A DNA stretch of 64,000 nucleotides. Source: JAMQPK01 sp963782595 (GTDB taxonomy: Bacteria > Acidobacteriota > Vicinamibacteria > Vicinamibacterales > JAMQPK01). Below are positions 34,196 to 42,081 of this stretch, one piece after another. Made by a program: the position numbers and the translations under genes. The stretch lies in NCBI GenBank assembly GCA_963782595.1, contig CAWAKJ010000007.1, positions 186,001 through 250,000 of the forward strand, in the 5' to 3' direction. The notes beneath the pieces were generated by a model. That model searched no databases. It was not told the origin of the DNA and saw only the letters and a list, made by a program, of their open reading frames with translations. Numbering within the stretch: position 1 is the stretch's first letter; every line of letters begins with the position of its first letter.

Positions 34196-34687
34196 ACTAC
34201 GTATCAGCACTGCCAGAACGCAACCGGCCGCGATCGCCGGACCATACGGGAAACGATTGTGTTCGCCGGGCGCTTCGATGTCGGTCTTCGCTTCCTGGCG
34301 CAGGCCGAACAACCGGGCGGTCAGGCGAAAGGTGCGCAGCAGCCGACCGCGGCGCCACGCGATGAACACTGCCAGCAGGCCTCCAGCGATGGCGGTCATC
34401 AGAAAAGCCGGAACGATGTGTTGCGCGCCCACCACCGCACCGGCTGCGGCGAATAACTTGACGTCGCCGGCTCCCGTGGAGCCCAGCACGTGGCCGGGCA
34501 GCATCAGCAGGAAGCCGAGGAAGAATCCGACGAGCGACGAGCCGACCGAAATGCCGCTGGCTCCAGTCGCCGCGAGTACCACACCCGACGCCGTGATTCC
34601 CAGCGAGATGCTGTTGGGAATCTTTCTGTGCGCCGTATCCACGATCGCTGCGCTGCCGAGCCCCGCGCAAAGCGCGGTCAGCAGCAC
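34184..34687 (-). CDS. cpaA: TadV/CpaA prepilin peptidase (A24 family)
   Basis: A 167-residue polytopic membrane aspartic protease that cleaves Flp and TadE prepilins. Both catalytic aspartates are visible: VDTAHRKIPN near the N-terminus and GSTGAGDVKLF (GxGD motif) in the middle. About five to six membrane helices. The GTG at 34687, 4 bp after the second flp stop, is preferred; the longer frame to 34741 overlaps flp2 and adds a non-hydrophobic extension. Confidence 0.88.
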   Translation of the reverse strand: MLLTALCAGLGSAAIVDTAHRKIPNSISLGITASGVVLAATGASGISVGSSLVGFFLGFLLMLPGHVLGSTGAGDVKLFAAAGAVVGAQHIVPAFLMTAIAGGLLAVFIAWRRGRLLRTFRLTARLFGLRQEAKTDIEAPGEHNRFPYGPAIAAGCVLAVLIRSVRF

Positions 34688-34691
34688 GGCG

Positions 34692-34856
34692 TCAGAACTT
34701 GATTGCAGCAATGGCCCCCCAGAACGTGGTGGTGATCTCATTGGCCAGCACGCTCATGCCCGCGAGCGCGATGAGCGCGATCAGCGACGCCAGCATCGCG
34801 TACTCGAGCAGGTCCTGGCCTTCGTCGCGCTTGCCCATGGTTTGCAACCAGATCAT
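34692..34856 (-). CDS. Flp-family type IVb pilin, copy 2
   Basis: A 54-residue Flp pilin. The conserved core is DEGQDLLEYAMLASLIALIA, with the prepilin cleavage Gly and the +5 Glu at residues 13 and 18 and one hydrophobic helix. A shorter basic leader (MIWLQTMGKR) precedes it. It has an excellent GAGGAGGG site. It is shorter than the ORFs listed by most callers but clearly real by motif and by place between flp1 and cpaA. Confidence 0.9.
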   Translation of the reverse strand: MIWLQTMGKRDEGQDLLEYAMLASLIALIALAGMSVLANEITTTFWGAIAAIKF

Positions 34857-34866
34857 TGGGGCCCTC

Positions 34867-34914
34867 CTCAAAACTTTTGAGAGATTCGCGAGGGTCCGCC
34901 ATGACGGCGGACCC
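34867..34914 (-). promoter_or_regulatory. Two hairpins between the flp pilin genes
   Basis: A perfect 9-bp hairpin (GGGTCCGCC, 34892-34900, with 34906-34914) and a 7-bp one (CTCAAAA/TTTTGAG, 34867-34881) lie between flp1 and flp2. On the minus strand they come after flp1 and just before the flp2 ribosome binding site. Likely they partially stop or protect the transcript so flp1 is made in excess over the assembly genes. Confidence 0.55.
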
Positions 34915-34940
34915 CCACTGAACGAACGCGTTCGGAGCGC

Positions 34941-35117
34941 TTACGGGAGATCGGCAACGATCTTGTCGAAGATGGCGTCGACCTTCACACCGGCCGCGGT
35001 GACTGCCGTGACCGCGACGATCGCGATCAGCGCCACGAGCAGCGCGTACTCCAAAAGGTCCTGTCCGTCTTCCTTGCGACGGAGCGAATCCACGAACGTG
35101 ATCACCTTGAGCAGCAT
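34941..35117 (-). CDS. flp: Flp-family type IVb pilin, copy 1 (major pilin)
   Basis: A 58-residue Flp pilin with the motif EDGQDLLEYALLVALIAIVA, a basic leader (MLLKVITFVDSLRRK) and a variable C-terminal part. It is first in the tad operon and has a strong AGGGAGG site, so it is probably the major pilin. A longer in-frame start at 35186 is rejected because it lacks a ribosome binding site and adds a non-pilin leader. Confidence 0.93.
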   Translation of the reverse strand: MLLKVITFVDSLRRKEDGQDLLEYALLVALIAIVAVTAVTAAGVKVDAIFDKIVADLP

Positions 35118-35451
35118 GTCTTTCCTCCCTTTTGCGCGCCGCGATGGCGACGCGACCGGCGGGTGTAAACGCAACCGCCGTACCACACCAGAAAGTCACG
35201 GCTCGCGATCATCGCAAGTCGTTTTGCGGCAAGCGGGTTAGCGCCACGCGCCGTGGAAAGAGCCAGGGCGCGGTGCACCGTCGCGGCACACGCCCAACTC
35301 GACAAACTTCGTGTACGAAACGACCGACTTCGTGATTTGTGCGGCACGAATATCGCTGCTCCCGTTTTCGTAACTGCAGCTGCGGAATTGTGGGCGTGCG
35401 GCCGGCACCGGACGGCCAAAACGGAACACGCGATGGGAAAGATCAAGGAAT
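35118..35451. other. Divergent control region of tad operon and PEGA gene
   Basis: 334 bp between flp1 and the plus-strand membrane gene. No ORF is convincing. Repeated ACTTCGTG/TTCGTACACGAAG-like words occur around 35302-35345, for instance TTCGTGTACGAA, and could be operator half-sites. I cannot assign a -35/-10 or -24/-12 promoter with confidence. Confidence 0.4.
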
Positions 35452-35775
35452 GTGTGGAGTTACGGCCGCTACGGGAAGAGGTACGGTGATTGCGAGCGTC
35501 GCAGGGTGCCCAGACGGTTCAGGGACTTCGTGTTGACCGCCGCCACCCTGCTGGTGCTTTTTGGGGTGCTCGTCACGATCAATCCACGCCTTCGCGAGCG
35601 CACGCAGCAGGTGGCCGCCGAGCCGCAATGGGAGTCGTTGCGCGGCATGGTCGTGCACACGATTGTGACCAACACGGCGACGCTGCACGGCTACACAGAC
35701 CGCAATACCTACATGGTAACGTTCCTCGTTGCGGCCTGCGTTTTCGTCGTGTTCATGCTGAAGGTCATTCGGTGA
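35452..35775 (+). CDS. Small two-helix membrane protein beside the tad locus
   Basis: A protein of up to 107 residues with two membrane helices (about residues 28-45 and 88-105) around a short periplasmic segment. No family recognised. The start is uncertain: GTG at 35452 (used here) or GTG at 35506. Its stop overlaps the GTG start of the giant PEGA gene (GTGA), so the two are translated together. Confidence 0.6.
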   Translation: MWSYGRYGKRYGDCERRRVPRRFRDFVLTAATLLVLFGVLVTINPRLRERTQQVAAEPQWESLRGMVVHTIVTNTATLHGYTDRNTYMVTFLVAACVFVVFMLKVIR

Positions 35776-38700
35776 GCGTCATCCTCGTTATCCACCCGGA
35801 CGCCGCACAGGGGCGCGTGCTGAACGATATGTCCCGCCGTATCGGCGCGGATCTCGTCGTCGTGGAGTCCACCAAAAAAGCCGTAGAGGCGATTGGCCGC
35901 CAGGTGCCGGATCTGATCCTGCTGAGCGCGTTCCTTTCTCCGCGCGACGAGGACACGCTGATGGGACGTCTGCGATCGCTCGAAGGTGCGTCGCACCTGC
36001 AGACGATGACGATCCCGCAGTTCCAGACCGGTGAAGACCGGAAGGCCAAGAAATCCGGATTCGGATTTCGCAAGAAGCAGAAGGCGACGGTGGCCGTGGG
36101 CGCCGATCCGGCCGAGTTCGCCGAAGAGGTCACCACCCTGCTCAGCCGGGCCCGCGAAATCCGTAATCGGCCGGCCCCGTTCGAACCCGTCAGAACGGTG
36201 ATCGCGCCAGAGGCCGCGCCTCCATCGCCGATACCGACACTAATAGATGATGAGCCCGCCGTTTTCCACGAGCCGCTTGTTTTTGCGGAGCAGCGTTGGC
36301 CGGGTTCTGACGAGCCGGGCCCTGCGGACCCGGTGGCACTCGTGGACGAAGCCTCGGGGATCGATGAGCCGCTGATACCGGCCGACGAGCCGATGTTCGT
36401 CAATGCGCTGGTGGGCGATTGGTCCGAACCCGAGCAGCCAGTCGTCGCAGAATCCCCGGTGGCCTCGTCGAAGTCGATTGCCGACGAGATCGACCAGCTC
36501 GTTCGCCGGCTCGGTCTGGGCGCAAAGATCGCGGAGCCGGAGCCTGACGAAGCGCCGGTCGCGTTTGTCGAAGTGCCGGCGCCGGCGACCAGGGACGACG
36601 ACGACATCTTCGACTTCGGAGCCTCTCTCGATCGCGCGCGCAATAGAGCGCTCACGCGATCCGAAGATGCCGCGCCGGCCTTCCCGGATGCCGAAGCCAT
36701 CCGCGAGTCGGCGCTTGCCGAGGCGCGTGCGGTAGCCGAACGTGAGGCGCGCGAGGCACGCGAGGCGAGCGCGGCCGAGATCGCGCGCGTGCAGGCGCAG
36801 GCGGAAGCGTTTCGCGAGGCGGCAGAGGCGCGCGCCGCCGAAGAGCGGCAGGCCCGCGAAGCGCTGGCGGCCGATCTCGCGCGCGCACACACCGAAGCCG
36901 AGCAGATGCGCGAAGCCGCGGTTGCGGAAGCACGAGTCGCCGCCGAACGTGCGGCACGAGAGGCCCTCGCGGCCGATCTCGCCCGTGCGCAGGCCGAAGC
37001 CGAGAAGAAGCGGCAGGCGGAGATCGCCGAAGCCCGTGCAGCGGCAGAACGCGCGGCCCGGGAAGCGCTGGCGGTTGAAGTCGCACGCGCGCAAGCCGAA
37101 GCCGAACAGAAGCGGCAGGCGGAAGTGGCCGAGGCCCGCGCGGCTGCGGAACGCGCGGCCAGAGAAGCGCGGGCCGCCGAGGCTGCGCGTCGGCAGGCCG
37201 AAGCCGAGCAGAAGCGGCAGGCGGAGATCGCCGAAGCTCGCGCGGCCGCGGAGCGCGCGGCCCGGGAGGCGCTGGCGGCTGAGGCCGCTCGTGCGCAGGC
37301 CGAAGTCGAGCAGAAGCGGCAGGCGGAGATTGCCGAGGCCCGCGCGGCGGCGGAACGCGCCGCCCGAGAGGCGCGGGCCGCCGAAGCTGCGCGACGGCAG
37401 GCCGAAGCCGAGCAGAAGCGGCAGACGGAGATGGCCGAAGCTCGCGCGGCCGCGGAGCGCGCGGCGCGTGAGGCGCTGGCGGCAGAGGTCGCGCGCGCAC
37501 AGTCCGAGGCCGAACAGAAACGTGAAGCGGCCATCGCCGAGGCGCGAGAAGCGGCCGAGCGAGAAGCCCGTGAGGCGCTCGCGGCCGATCTTGCGCGCGT
37601 GCAGGTTGAAGCCGAGCAGATGCGGCAGAGAGCGATCGCCGAGGCGCGGGCGGCTGCCGAACAAGAGGCGCGTCAAACGCTCGAGGTCGAGGTCGCGCGG
37701 GTGCGATCGGAGGCCCAGTCCACGTTTACCGACGCGCTCAAAAAGGTGAAGGTGGAGGCCGAAGAGGCCGATCGACGCCGCGCCGAAGCCGAGCGCGTCA
37801 ACGCCGAGTCGCAGCAGGCGTTTGCACGCGAACTGTTGAGGGTTCGCAGGGAAGTCGAACAATCGCTGGCGGCTCAGCTCGACGCGGCACGCGGCGAGGC
37901 CGAGCGGATACGCGCTGCCGAAGCCGAAGCGGTTCGCGAGCGGGCCGCGGTCGAGACGCAGCTCAAGGCCGAGCTCGATCGCCTCAAGTTCATCACCGCC
38001 CAGGCTCGGAAGGCTGACGAGTCGGAGACGAAGAAGGCCTCGCAGCAGATCAAGCACCTCGAGGCCGAGCTGGCGAGCATGCGCGCCAAGGCAGAAGCGC
38101 ACAAGGGCAACGAGCTCGAAGAGCTGCGCACGCAGATGGCAGAGATGCGCGAAGCGGCCGCACAACACGCGCGCAACGCGGCCGCCGAAGCGGTCGCAGC
38201 GGCGGTGGCCGCAGCAGCGCCCAGGCCCTCAGCGGTGATCGCGCAGTTCCCGCCTCGAGAGAGCACGAAAATCGAACTGCAGGCATTGGAGCCGGCGGTG
38301 CACGAGCGCGTGGGGCGCGACTACCTGAGTCTCTGGCAGCCGAAGGCGGCCCAGCCGGACGAGGTGGAGGAGATCTCCGAGTCCGATGAGCCGGAAGAGA
38401 GCTTCCTGTCTGCCGTGTCTGCCGTGGACGTGCGGAGGCATGCCAAGTGGGCGCTGCCGGTGGCGGCCTGCCTGCTCCTGGTGACCAATACGGGCACGGC
38501 GATCAGCACCGTGTCGCAGATGGTGAAGACGGAAGAGCGGCCGCCGCTCACCGTCGTGCCAGTGAAGGAAGAGATGCCGTTCATCGAAATGGTCGAGAAA
38601 CGAGTTGGCAAGCTCCAGCTCGATTCGACCCCGTCGGGCGCCGAAGCGATCCTCGACGGCAAAAGCTTCGGACGCACGCCGCTGACGATTCCCGATCTCG

Positions 38701-39212
38701 ACGCCGGACTGCACACACTGCAGTTGAAGAGCGATTCGGGAACGATTACGCGCAAGGTGACGATCAAGGCGAACCAGACGACCCTGCTCAGCGAAGCCAT
38801 CTACTCGGGCTGGCTGGCGATCTTCTCTCCGATTCCCGTGAAGGTCGTCATCGACGGCCGGCCGGTGAACCTCTCGGAAGATGGACGGGCCATGGTGACG
38901 CCCGGGAGCCACGTCGTCCAGTTCATCGCCGATCAGTTCAACTATCGATCCAGCGAAAGGCTCGATGTGCGCCCGGGAGAGACGACTCCCCATACCTTGG
39001 AGTTGCCGATGGGCCGGATCCGCGTGACCGCTCCGGCGGGCGCCGCCGTGCTGGTGGATGGTCAGCCGGCCGCCGGCACGCCGAGCGAAGGGCTGTCGGT
39101 CGCCATCGGTTCGCACGAAATAAGCGCGACCCACCCCGCATTGGGCGAGCGCCGCATGCCGGTTGATGTGAAGCACGGCGGCATGACGGAAGTGACCTTG
39201 CGGTTCGAGTAG
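35772..39212 (+). CDS. Giant receiver-like, coiled-coil, PEGA-domain membrane protein
   Basis: A 1146-residue protein. Residues 1-120 read as a degenerate receiver-like domain (VSVILVIHPDAAQGRVLND; no clear phosphoacceptor Asp). An acidic Pro/Ala-rich linker follows (about 140-310). Then a very long Ala/Glu/Arg coiled coil (about 320-800) contains eight 34-residue repeats (370-641). One membrane helix lies near 893-910, then PEGA-type beta domains (945-1146; LDSTPSGAEAILDGKSFGRTP). Topology would place the coiled coil in the cytoplasm and PEGA outside. It is divergent from the tad operon. A scaffold or positioning role for the pilus is inferred from that and from the CpaE-like N-terminus. Confidence 0.85.
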   Translation: MSVILVIHPDAAQGRVLNDMSRRIGADLVVVESTKKAVEAIGRQVPDLILLSAFLSPRDEDTLMGRLRSLEGASHLQTMTIPQFQTGEDRKAKKSGFGFRKKQKATVAVGADPAEFAEEVTTLLSRAREIRNRPAPFEPVRTVIAPEAAPPSPIPTLIDDEPAVFHEPLVFAEQRWPGSDEPGPADPVALVDEASGIDEPLIPADEPMFVNALVGDWSEPEQPVVAESPVASSKSIADEIDQLVRRLGLGAKIAEPEPDEAPVAFVEVPAPATRDDDDIFDFGASLDRARNRALTRSEDAAPAFPDAEAIRESALAEARAVAEREAREAREASAAEIARVQAQAEAFREAAEARAAEERQAREALAADLARAHTEAEQMREAAVAEARVAAERAAREALAADLARAQAEAEKKRQAEIAEARAAAERAAREALAVEVARAQAEAEQKRQAEVAEARAAAERAAREARAAEAARRQAEAEQKRQAEIAEARAAAERAAREALAAEAARAQAEVEQKRQAEIAEARAAAERAAREARAAEAARRQAEAEQKRQTEMAEARAAAERAAREALAAEVARAQSEAEQKREAAIAEAREAAEREAREALAADLARVQVEAEQMRQRAIAEARAAAEQEARQTLEVEVARVRSEAQSTFTDALKKVKVEAEEADRRRAEAERVNAESQQAFARELLRVRREVEQSLAAQLDAARGEAERIRAAEAEAVRERAAVETQLKAELDRLKFITAQARKADESETKKASQQIKHLEAELASMRAKAEAHKGNELEELRTQMAEMREAAAQHARNAAAEAVAAAVAAAAPRPSAVIAQFPPRESTKIELQALEPAVHERVGRDYLSLWQPKAAQPDEVEEISESDEPEESFLSAVSAVDVRRHAKWALPVAACLLLVTNTGTAISTVSQMVKTEERPPLTVVPVKEEMPFIEMVEKRVGKLQLDSTPSGAEAILDGKSFGRTPLTIPDLDAGLHTLQLKSDSGTITRKVTIKANQTTLLSEAIYSGWLAIFSPIPVKVVIDGRPVNLSEDGRAMVTPGSHVVQFIADQFNYRSSERLDVRPGETTPHTLELPMGRIRVTAPAGAAVLVDGQPAAGTPSEGLSVAIGSHEISATHPALGERRMPVDVKHGGMTEVTLRFE
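36879..37694 (+). repeat. Eight 102-bp coding repeats in the PEGA gene
   Basis: Eight uninterrupted 34-codon units begin here, each opening AR(A/R)QAEAEQKRQAEIAEA or a close variant. Unit 4 resembles unit 6 and unit 3 resembles unit 5, suggesting duplication of two-unit blocks. The 34-residue length differs from a multiple of 7 by one residue, so the repeats would be 11-residue (hendecad)-compatible rather than a pure heptad coil. Confidence 0.85.
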
Positions 39213-39214
39213 CC

Positions 39215-39598
39215 ATGACACACGAAAAGAATTTCGTCGCGCGTGAAGTGGAAACGGGCGTCATCGTCGCGAACCGCGTGAAGGTAGCATCGCGCCGCCT
39301 CGAACGGGCGGTTGGCCTGCTTGGCCGCAACCACCTCGACGCGGGGGAGGGGCTATGGATCACGCCCTGCCACGGAGTCCACACGTGGTTCATGCGCTTC
39401 TCGATTGACGTGCTCGCGATGGATGAACACGGCGTCGTCGTTGATGTCGTCTCGACGTTGAAGCCGTGGCGGATGCGGCTGCCCAAGCCTGGGGCCTTCA
39501 GTGTGCTCGAGCTTCCAGCAGGAACGCTCCTGAGCGCGCAGATGAAAGTCGGCCAGCGGATCAAGATCGAAGAATGGGATTCGGTCGCCGCGAGGTAG
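39215..39598 (+). CDS. DUF192 protein
   Basis: A 127-residue DUF192 protein. The family core is visible: LERAVGLLGRNHLDAGEGLWITPC, then VHTWFMRFSIDVLAMDEHG and the C-terminal VLELPAGTL. It starts 3 bp after the PEGA gene stop and is probably co-transcribed. DUF192 function is unknown; many members are secreted, but this one has no signal peptide. Tad loci of other bacteria also often carry a DUF192 gene. Confidence 0.88.
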   Translation: MTHEKNFVAREVETGVIVANRVKVASRRLERAVGLLGRNHLDAGEGLWITPCHGVHTWFMRFSIDVLAMDEHGVVVDVVSTLKPWRMRLPKPGAFSVLELPAGTLLSAQMKVGQRIKIEEWDSVAAR

Positions 39599-39674
39599 CT
39601 CCCGATCTCTGACGCTTCAAAAAAGATCCCAGCAGGAATATCACCCGGCCCTAACCTCGACGTTTCAAAAATTC

Positions 39675-39703
39675 AACAGGAGTTCAGGAGATGAGGAGGC
39701 TGG
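39675..39703. repeat. Heptad tract (CAGGAG type)
   Basis: Units AACAGGA, GTTCAGG, AGATGAG, GAGGCTG. Same words as at 15704 and 17114. Confidence 0.6.
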
Positions 39704-39751
39704 CCTCAGTTTCCGATCTTGCTGGTCCTTGAACAAAGCGGGCTCGCGGGT

Positions 39752-39773
39752 CTTGGACACGGAGACACGGAGC
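39752..39773. repeat. Heptad tract (ACGGAGA type)
   Basis: Units CTTGGAC, ACGGAGA, CACGGAG. It is partly complementary to the CTCTGCG-type tract on the other side of the palindromic element, so the element is bracketed by inverted tracts, as at 17114-17430. Confidence 0.55.
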
Positions 39774-39777
39774 TCGC

Positions 39778-39860
39778 ATCGACTTCGCGCCGTTGGCGCG
39801 CGCGGAGGAGAAGACAGCCGGATACAAGAGCTACGCGATTCCTGGCTCTTGATATCCGGC
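39778..39860. repeat. Dispersed palindromic element, copy 2 of 2
   Basis: Shares the lead ATCGACTTCGCGCC and the TTGGCGCGCGCGGAG stretch with copy 1 (17218). The inner stem is GCCGGATACAAGAGC (39817-39831) with 39845-39860, one bulged base. The bulge sits in the opposite arm from copy 1 and the loop matches copy 1 at 8 of 13 positions only when inverted. Confidence 0.75.
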
Positions 39861-39888
39861 GCGCTCGTCGCGTCATCGAGTTCCTTCG

Positions 39889-39930
39889 CTCTGCGTGTTT
39901 CTCTGCGCCTTTGCGTCTCTGCGTCGAAAC
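39889..39930. repeat. Heptad tract (CTCTGCG type)
   Basis: Six exact 7-mers: CTCTGCG, TGTTTCT, CTGCGCC, TTTGCGT, CTCTGCG, TCGAAAC. Strongest evidence in this spacer that the period is exactly 7. Confidence 0.75.
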
Positions 39931-39934
39931 TGGC

Positions 39935-40381
39935 TCACATCACAGCCACTCGCACCTGAGATTGCGCCGCGCGTGTGGAAAGGGATCGCACCCCGAGATA
40001 CAGCAGCCATCCCGCCGGGCCGAAGAGAAACGTCAGAACCAGACAAGGCACCAGAAGCAGGTGAGAGATACCCCGGTCGCTCGCGTCGCGCGACTCCCAG
40101 GCGCCGATGAGCAGGTCGAAGACGAGGTAGTGAATCCAGCCCGCGAGCAGCAGCCACGGATTGCTGAAGAGCAGCGCGACGTCAGACAGCGACGAAAACC
40201 CGCCCTCACTGCCTCCGATGTTGACGGCAACGAGAATGCTGTACAGCGCCGCCAGTATGGCCGGAACGGCCACACCAGCGACGATGTGAGAGACCCACTT
40301 CTTGCGCGGGATGATCACGAGCAGGATCCAGCAGGAGAGCGCGACGAGATTTGCCATCGAAAAAATCTGCTCTGGTGTCAC
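39935..40381 (-). CDS. ABA4-like membrane protein (DUF4281)
   Basis: A 148-residue membrane protein with four helices and the ABA4-like family pattern TPEQIFSMANLVAL at the N-terminus and HYLVFDLLIGAWESRDA in the middle. In plants ABA4 acts in neoxanthin formation; bacterial members are uncharacterised. The GTG at 40381 has a perfect AAGGAG site 6 bp upstream, so the long N-terminal extension of the open frame is rejected. It lies 11 bp after the frameshifted membrane gene and probably belongs to the TetR-controlled unit. Confidence 0.85.
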   Translation of the reverse strand: MTPEQIFSMANLVALSCWILLVIIPRKKWVSHIVAGVAVPAILAALYSILVAVNIGGSEGGFSSLSDVALLFSNPWLLLAGWIHYLVFDLLIGAWESRDASDRGISHLLLVPCLVLTFLFGPAGWLLYLGVRSLSTRAAQSQVRVAVM

Positions 40382-40392
40382 GGCAATCTCCT

Positions 40393-41336
40393 TCAATACA
40401 CAACTGCGTGCACACGCGAGGGCACGGAACGCGACGCCGACAGCCAGATCGCCGCGGCCGTCAGAACCGCCCACGATGTCATTGCGACGAGCGTCGTCAT
40501 GTCGGGGCTCGTCACCGATTGTCCGCGCAACGCCTGCCACAACAGCAGCCCGAAGAGCGCAACATAACTCGCTGCGAGCGTCCACACGATACGGACCCGG
40601 CCAGCTTCGTCCCAGCCGCGGCGTAAGAACGCAAGAGCAAGCAGGGGCAGGAACTGCAGCGCATGCAGGCCGACGAAGTGCGCGACCCGAATATCACCGT
40701 GCTCGAGGCTCCAGCCGGTTCCCGGCAATCCCGGGCCTCCGTCGGGGGCGCCGACAGTGTGTGCACCGGCAACCGTCATGCGGTTACCAGCTCGGGCATC
40801 CTCGAGTTGCCGGTCGGTCGGCCGTACCATCAGCCCGCCCGTCATCGCACCCACGAGACTGATGACGATGCCGAGCCGGAGCGCCCAGCCCATCGCGCGG
40901 TCGGCAAATCGCTGACGCCATAACGCGACCGCGATCGCAATAGTCGAGACCGTCTGTACCAGGATCGCCGTGCCCATGATCGAGAAGAGGACGCCATCGA
41001 GTAGTGTCCCCACGTTGAAGTGACTGGTCGTGCCGCGCCACGCCTGAGCATCGATGATGATGATTTCCAGGACCAGCGTCACGGTGGTGATCCAGCTCAC
41101 CGCTCGCCGCGTTCTGGCCCACTCGGGCAGGTAGGTGAATATCCACGCGAGCGTCAGGGTGAAGATGGCGATTGACGCGGCGAACTTGGCTGGTTTCAGC
41201 CAGGCAGGTGCGCCGTGATGTACCGGGGGTCTATCAGAAGGCAGGCCACATTCAGCACCAACAGCCCCGACATGAGGAGCCCGACGGCCGTCAGTTTCTT
41301 GTCGGTCTGCCATAGCGTCTTCAACACGTTCGACAT
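40393..41336 (-). pseudogene. Frameshifted seven-helix membrane protein under TetR control
   Basis: Two frames join to one protein. The first (41336 to about 41215) begins MSNVLKTLWQTDKKLTAVG and carries a membrane helix up to PRYIT; it would stop soon after. The second continues as APAWLKPAKFAASIAIFTLT and six further helices to 40393. Restoring one G near 41217 (ATCACGG to ATCACGGG) joins them as PRYITGAPAW, about 314 residues. The ATG at 41336 has a GGAAGGAAGG site. Function unknown. Either a recent pseudogene or an assembly error. Confidence 0.8.
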
Positions 41337-41364
41337 ATCAGCCTTCCTTCCAATTGCCTGCACG

Positions 41365-41416
41365 ATGTTGCCACTGTCAACATCAATATAGTCCTTAATG
41401 TTGACATTGTCAACAT
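41365..41416 (-). promoter_or_regulatory. Two TetR-type operators with a consensus promoter
   Basis: A perfect 19-bp palindrome ATGTTGACATTGTCAACAT (41398-41416) and a second copy ATGTTGCCACTGTCAACAT (41365-41383), centres 33 bp apart. On the minus strand a -35 TTGACA (41408-41413) and -10 TATATT (41385-41390) are separated by exactly 17 bp and interleave with both operators. The divergent TetR gene starts 22 bp away, so the sites very probably serve as its operators for repressing the membrane gene and itself. Confidence 0.85.
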
Positions 41417-41437
41417 CTACCGCGTACCATGCTGTTC

Positions 41438-42031
41438 ATGGCCAGAAAACGTCAGGATCGCTATCATCACGGCGATCTGTCCCGCGCGCTGCTGCAGGAG
41501 GCGGTGCGAACCATTCAGAAGGATGGGGTGGAGGCGCTGACGTTGCGGGCGGTCGGGGAGCGGCTGGGCGTCTCCCGCACGGCTCTTTATCGTCATTTCG
41601 CCGACAAGTCGGCTCTCCTGGAGGCCGTCGCGAGCGAAGGTTTCCGCATGCTGCGGATACGGTTGCAGGAGGCCTGGGACAAACTGGGGGGCGGGCGGGC
41701 CGGATTCGAAGCCCAAGGCGCCGCCTACATTCATTTCGCGGTGGCCCATCCTTCGCACTATCGCGTGATGTTCGGGAGTTTCGTCAAGTTCGCGTCCCCC
41801 GAATCCGAGCTCGTGCGCGAGGGGGCCGGCGCCTTTCAAACGCTCGTCGATGCGATTGGCGCGCTACAGCGGGAAGGGGTCTTCCACCAGGATCGCCCTC
41901 TCGAGCTCGCGCAGTACATCTGGGCGACCGTGCACGGCATCGCGATGCTCGCGATCGACGGCCAGCTCAAGCAGCCCATCGACGACGTCATTCGTTTTGC
42001 GCTCGAACGGATGAGGACGGGGATTGTGTGA
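41438..42031 (+). CDS. TetR/AcrR-family transcriptional repressor
   Basis: A 197-residue TetR-family regulator. The DNA-binding HTH is at residues about 28-50 (TLRAVGERLGVSRTALYRHFADKSALLEAVA, in overlapping blocks), and the C-terminal ligand domain carries the WHG-type pattern (ELAQYIWATVHGIAMLAIDG). The ATG at 41438 is preferred over one 9 bp upstream. It is divergent from the frameshifted membrane gene with two palindromic operators between them. Confidence 0.92.
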   Translation: MARKRQDRYHHGDLSRALLQEAVRTIQKDGVEALTLRAVGERLGVSRTALYRHFADKSALLEAVASEGFRMLRIRLQEAWDKLGGGRAGFEAQGAAYIHFAVAHPSHYRVMFGSFVKFASPESELVREGAGAFQTLVDAIGALQREGVFHQDRPLELAQYIWATVHGIAMLAIDGQLKQPIDDVIRFALERMRTGIV

Positions 42032-42081
42032 AGAGTATGGTACGGAATCGACTAGAATCGCGGCTACACAAAGGAGCTTCG

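Larger units (their letters stand above)
39599..39934. other. Intergenic region composed of repeats
   Basis: 336 bp without a gene. From left to right: a CAGGAG-type heptad tract (39675-39703), a GGACACGGAG tract (39752-39773), the second palindromic element (39778-39860), and a CTCTGCG tract (39889-39930) that runs to the end of the ABA4-like gene. Confidence 0.6.

Noticed and set aside
35765..38168. Long minus-strand open frames of 589 and 642 codons over the PEGA gene
   Set aside because: They mirror the Ala/Glu/Arg repeat on the other strand, have shadow composition (Arg/Ala/Ser or Leu/Arg/Gly rich) and no start signals.
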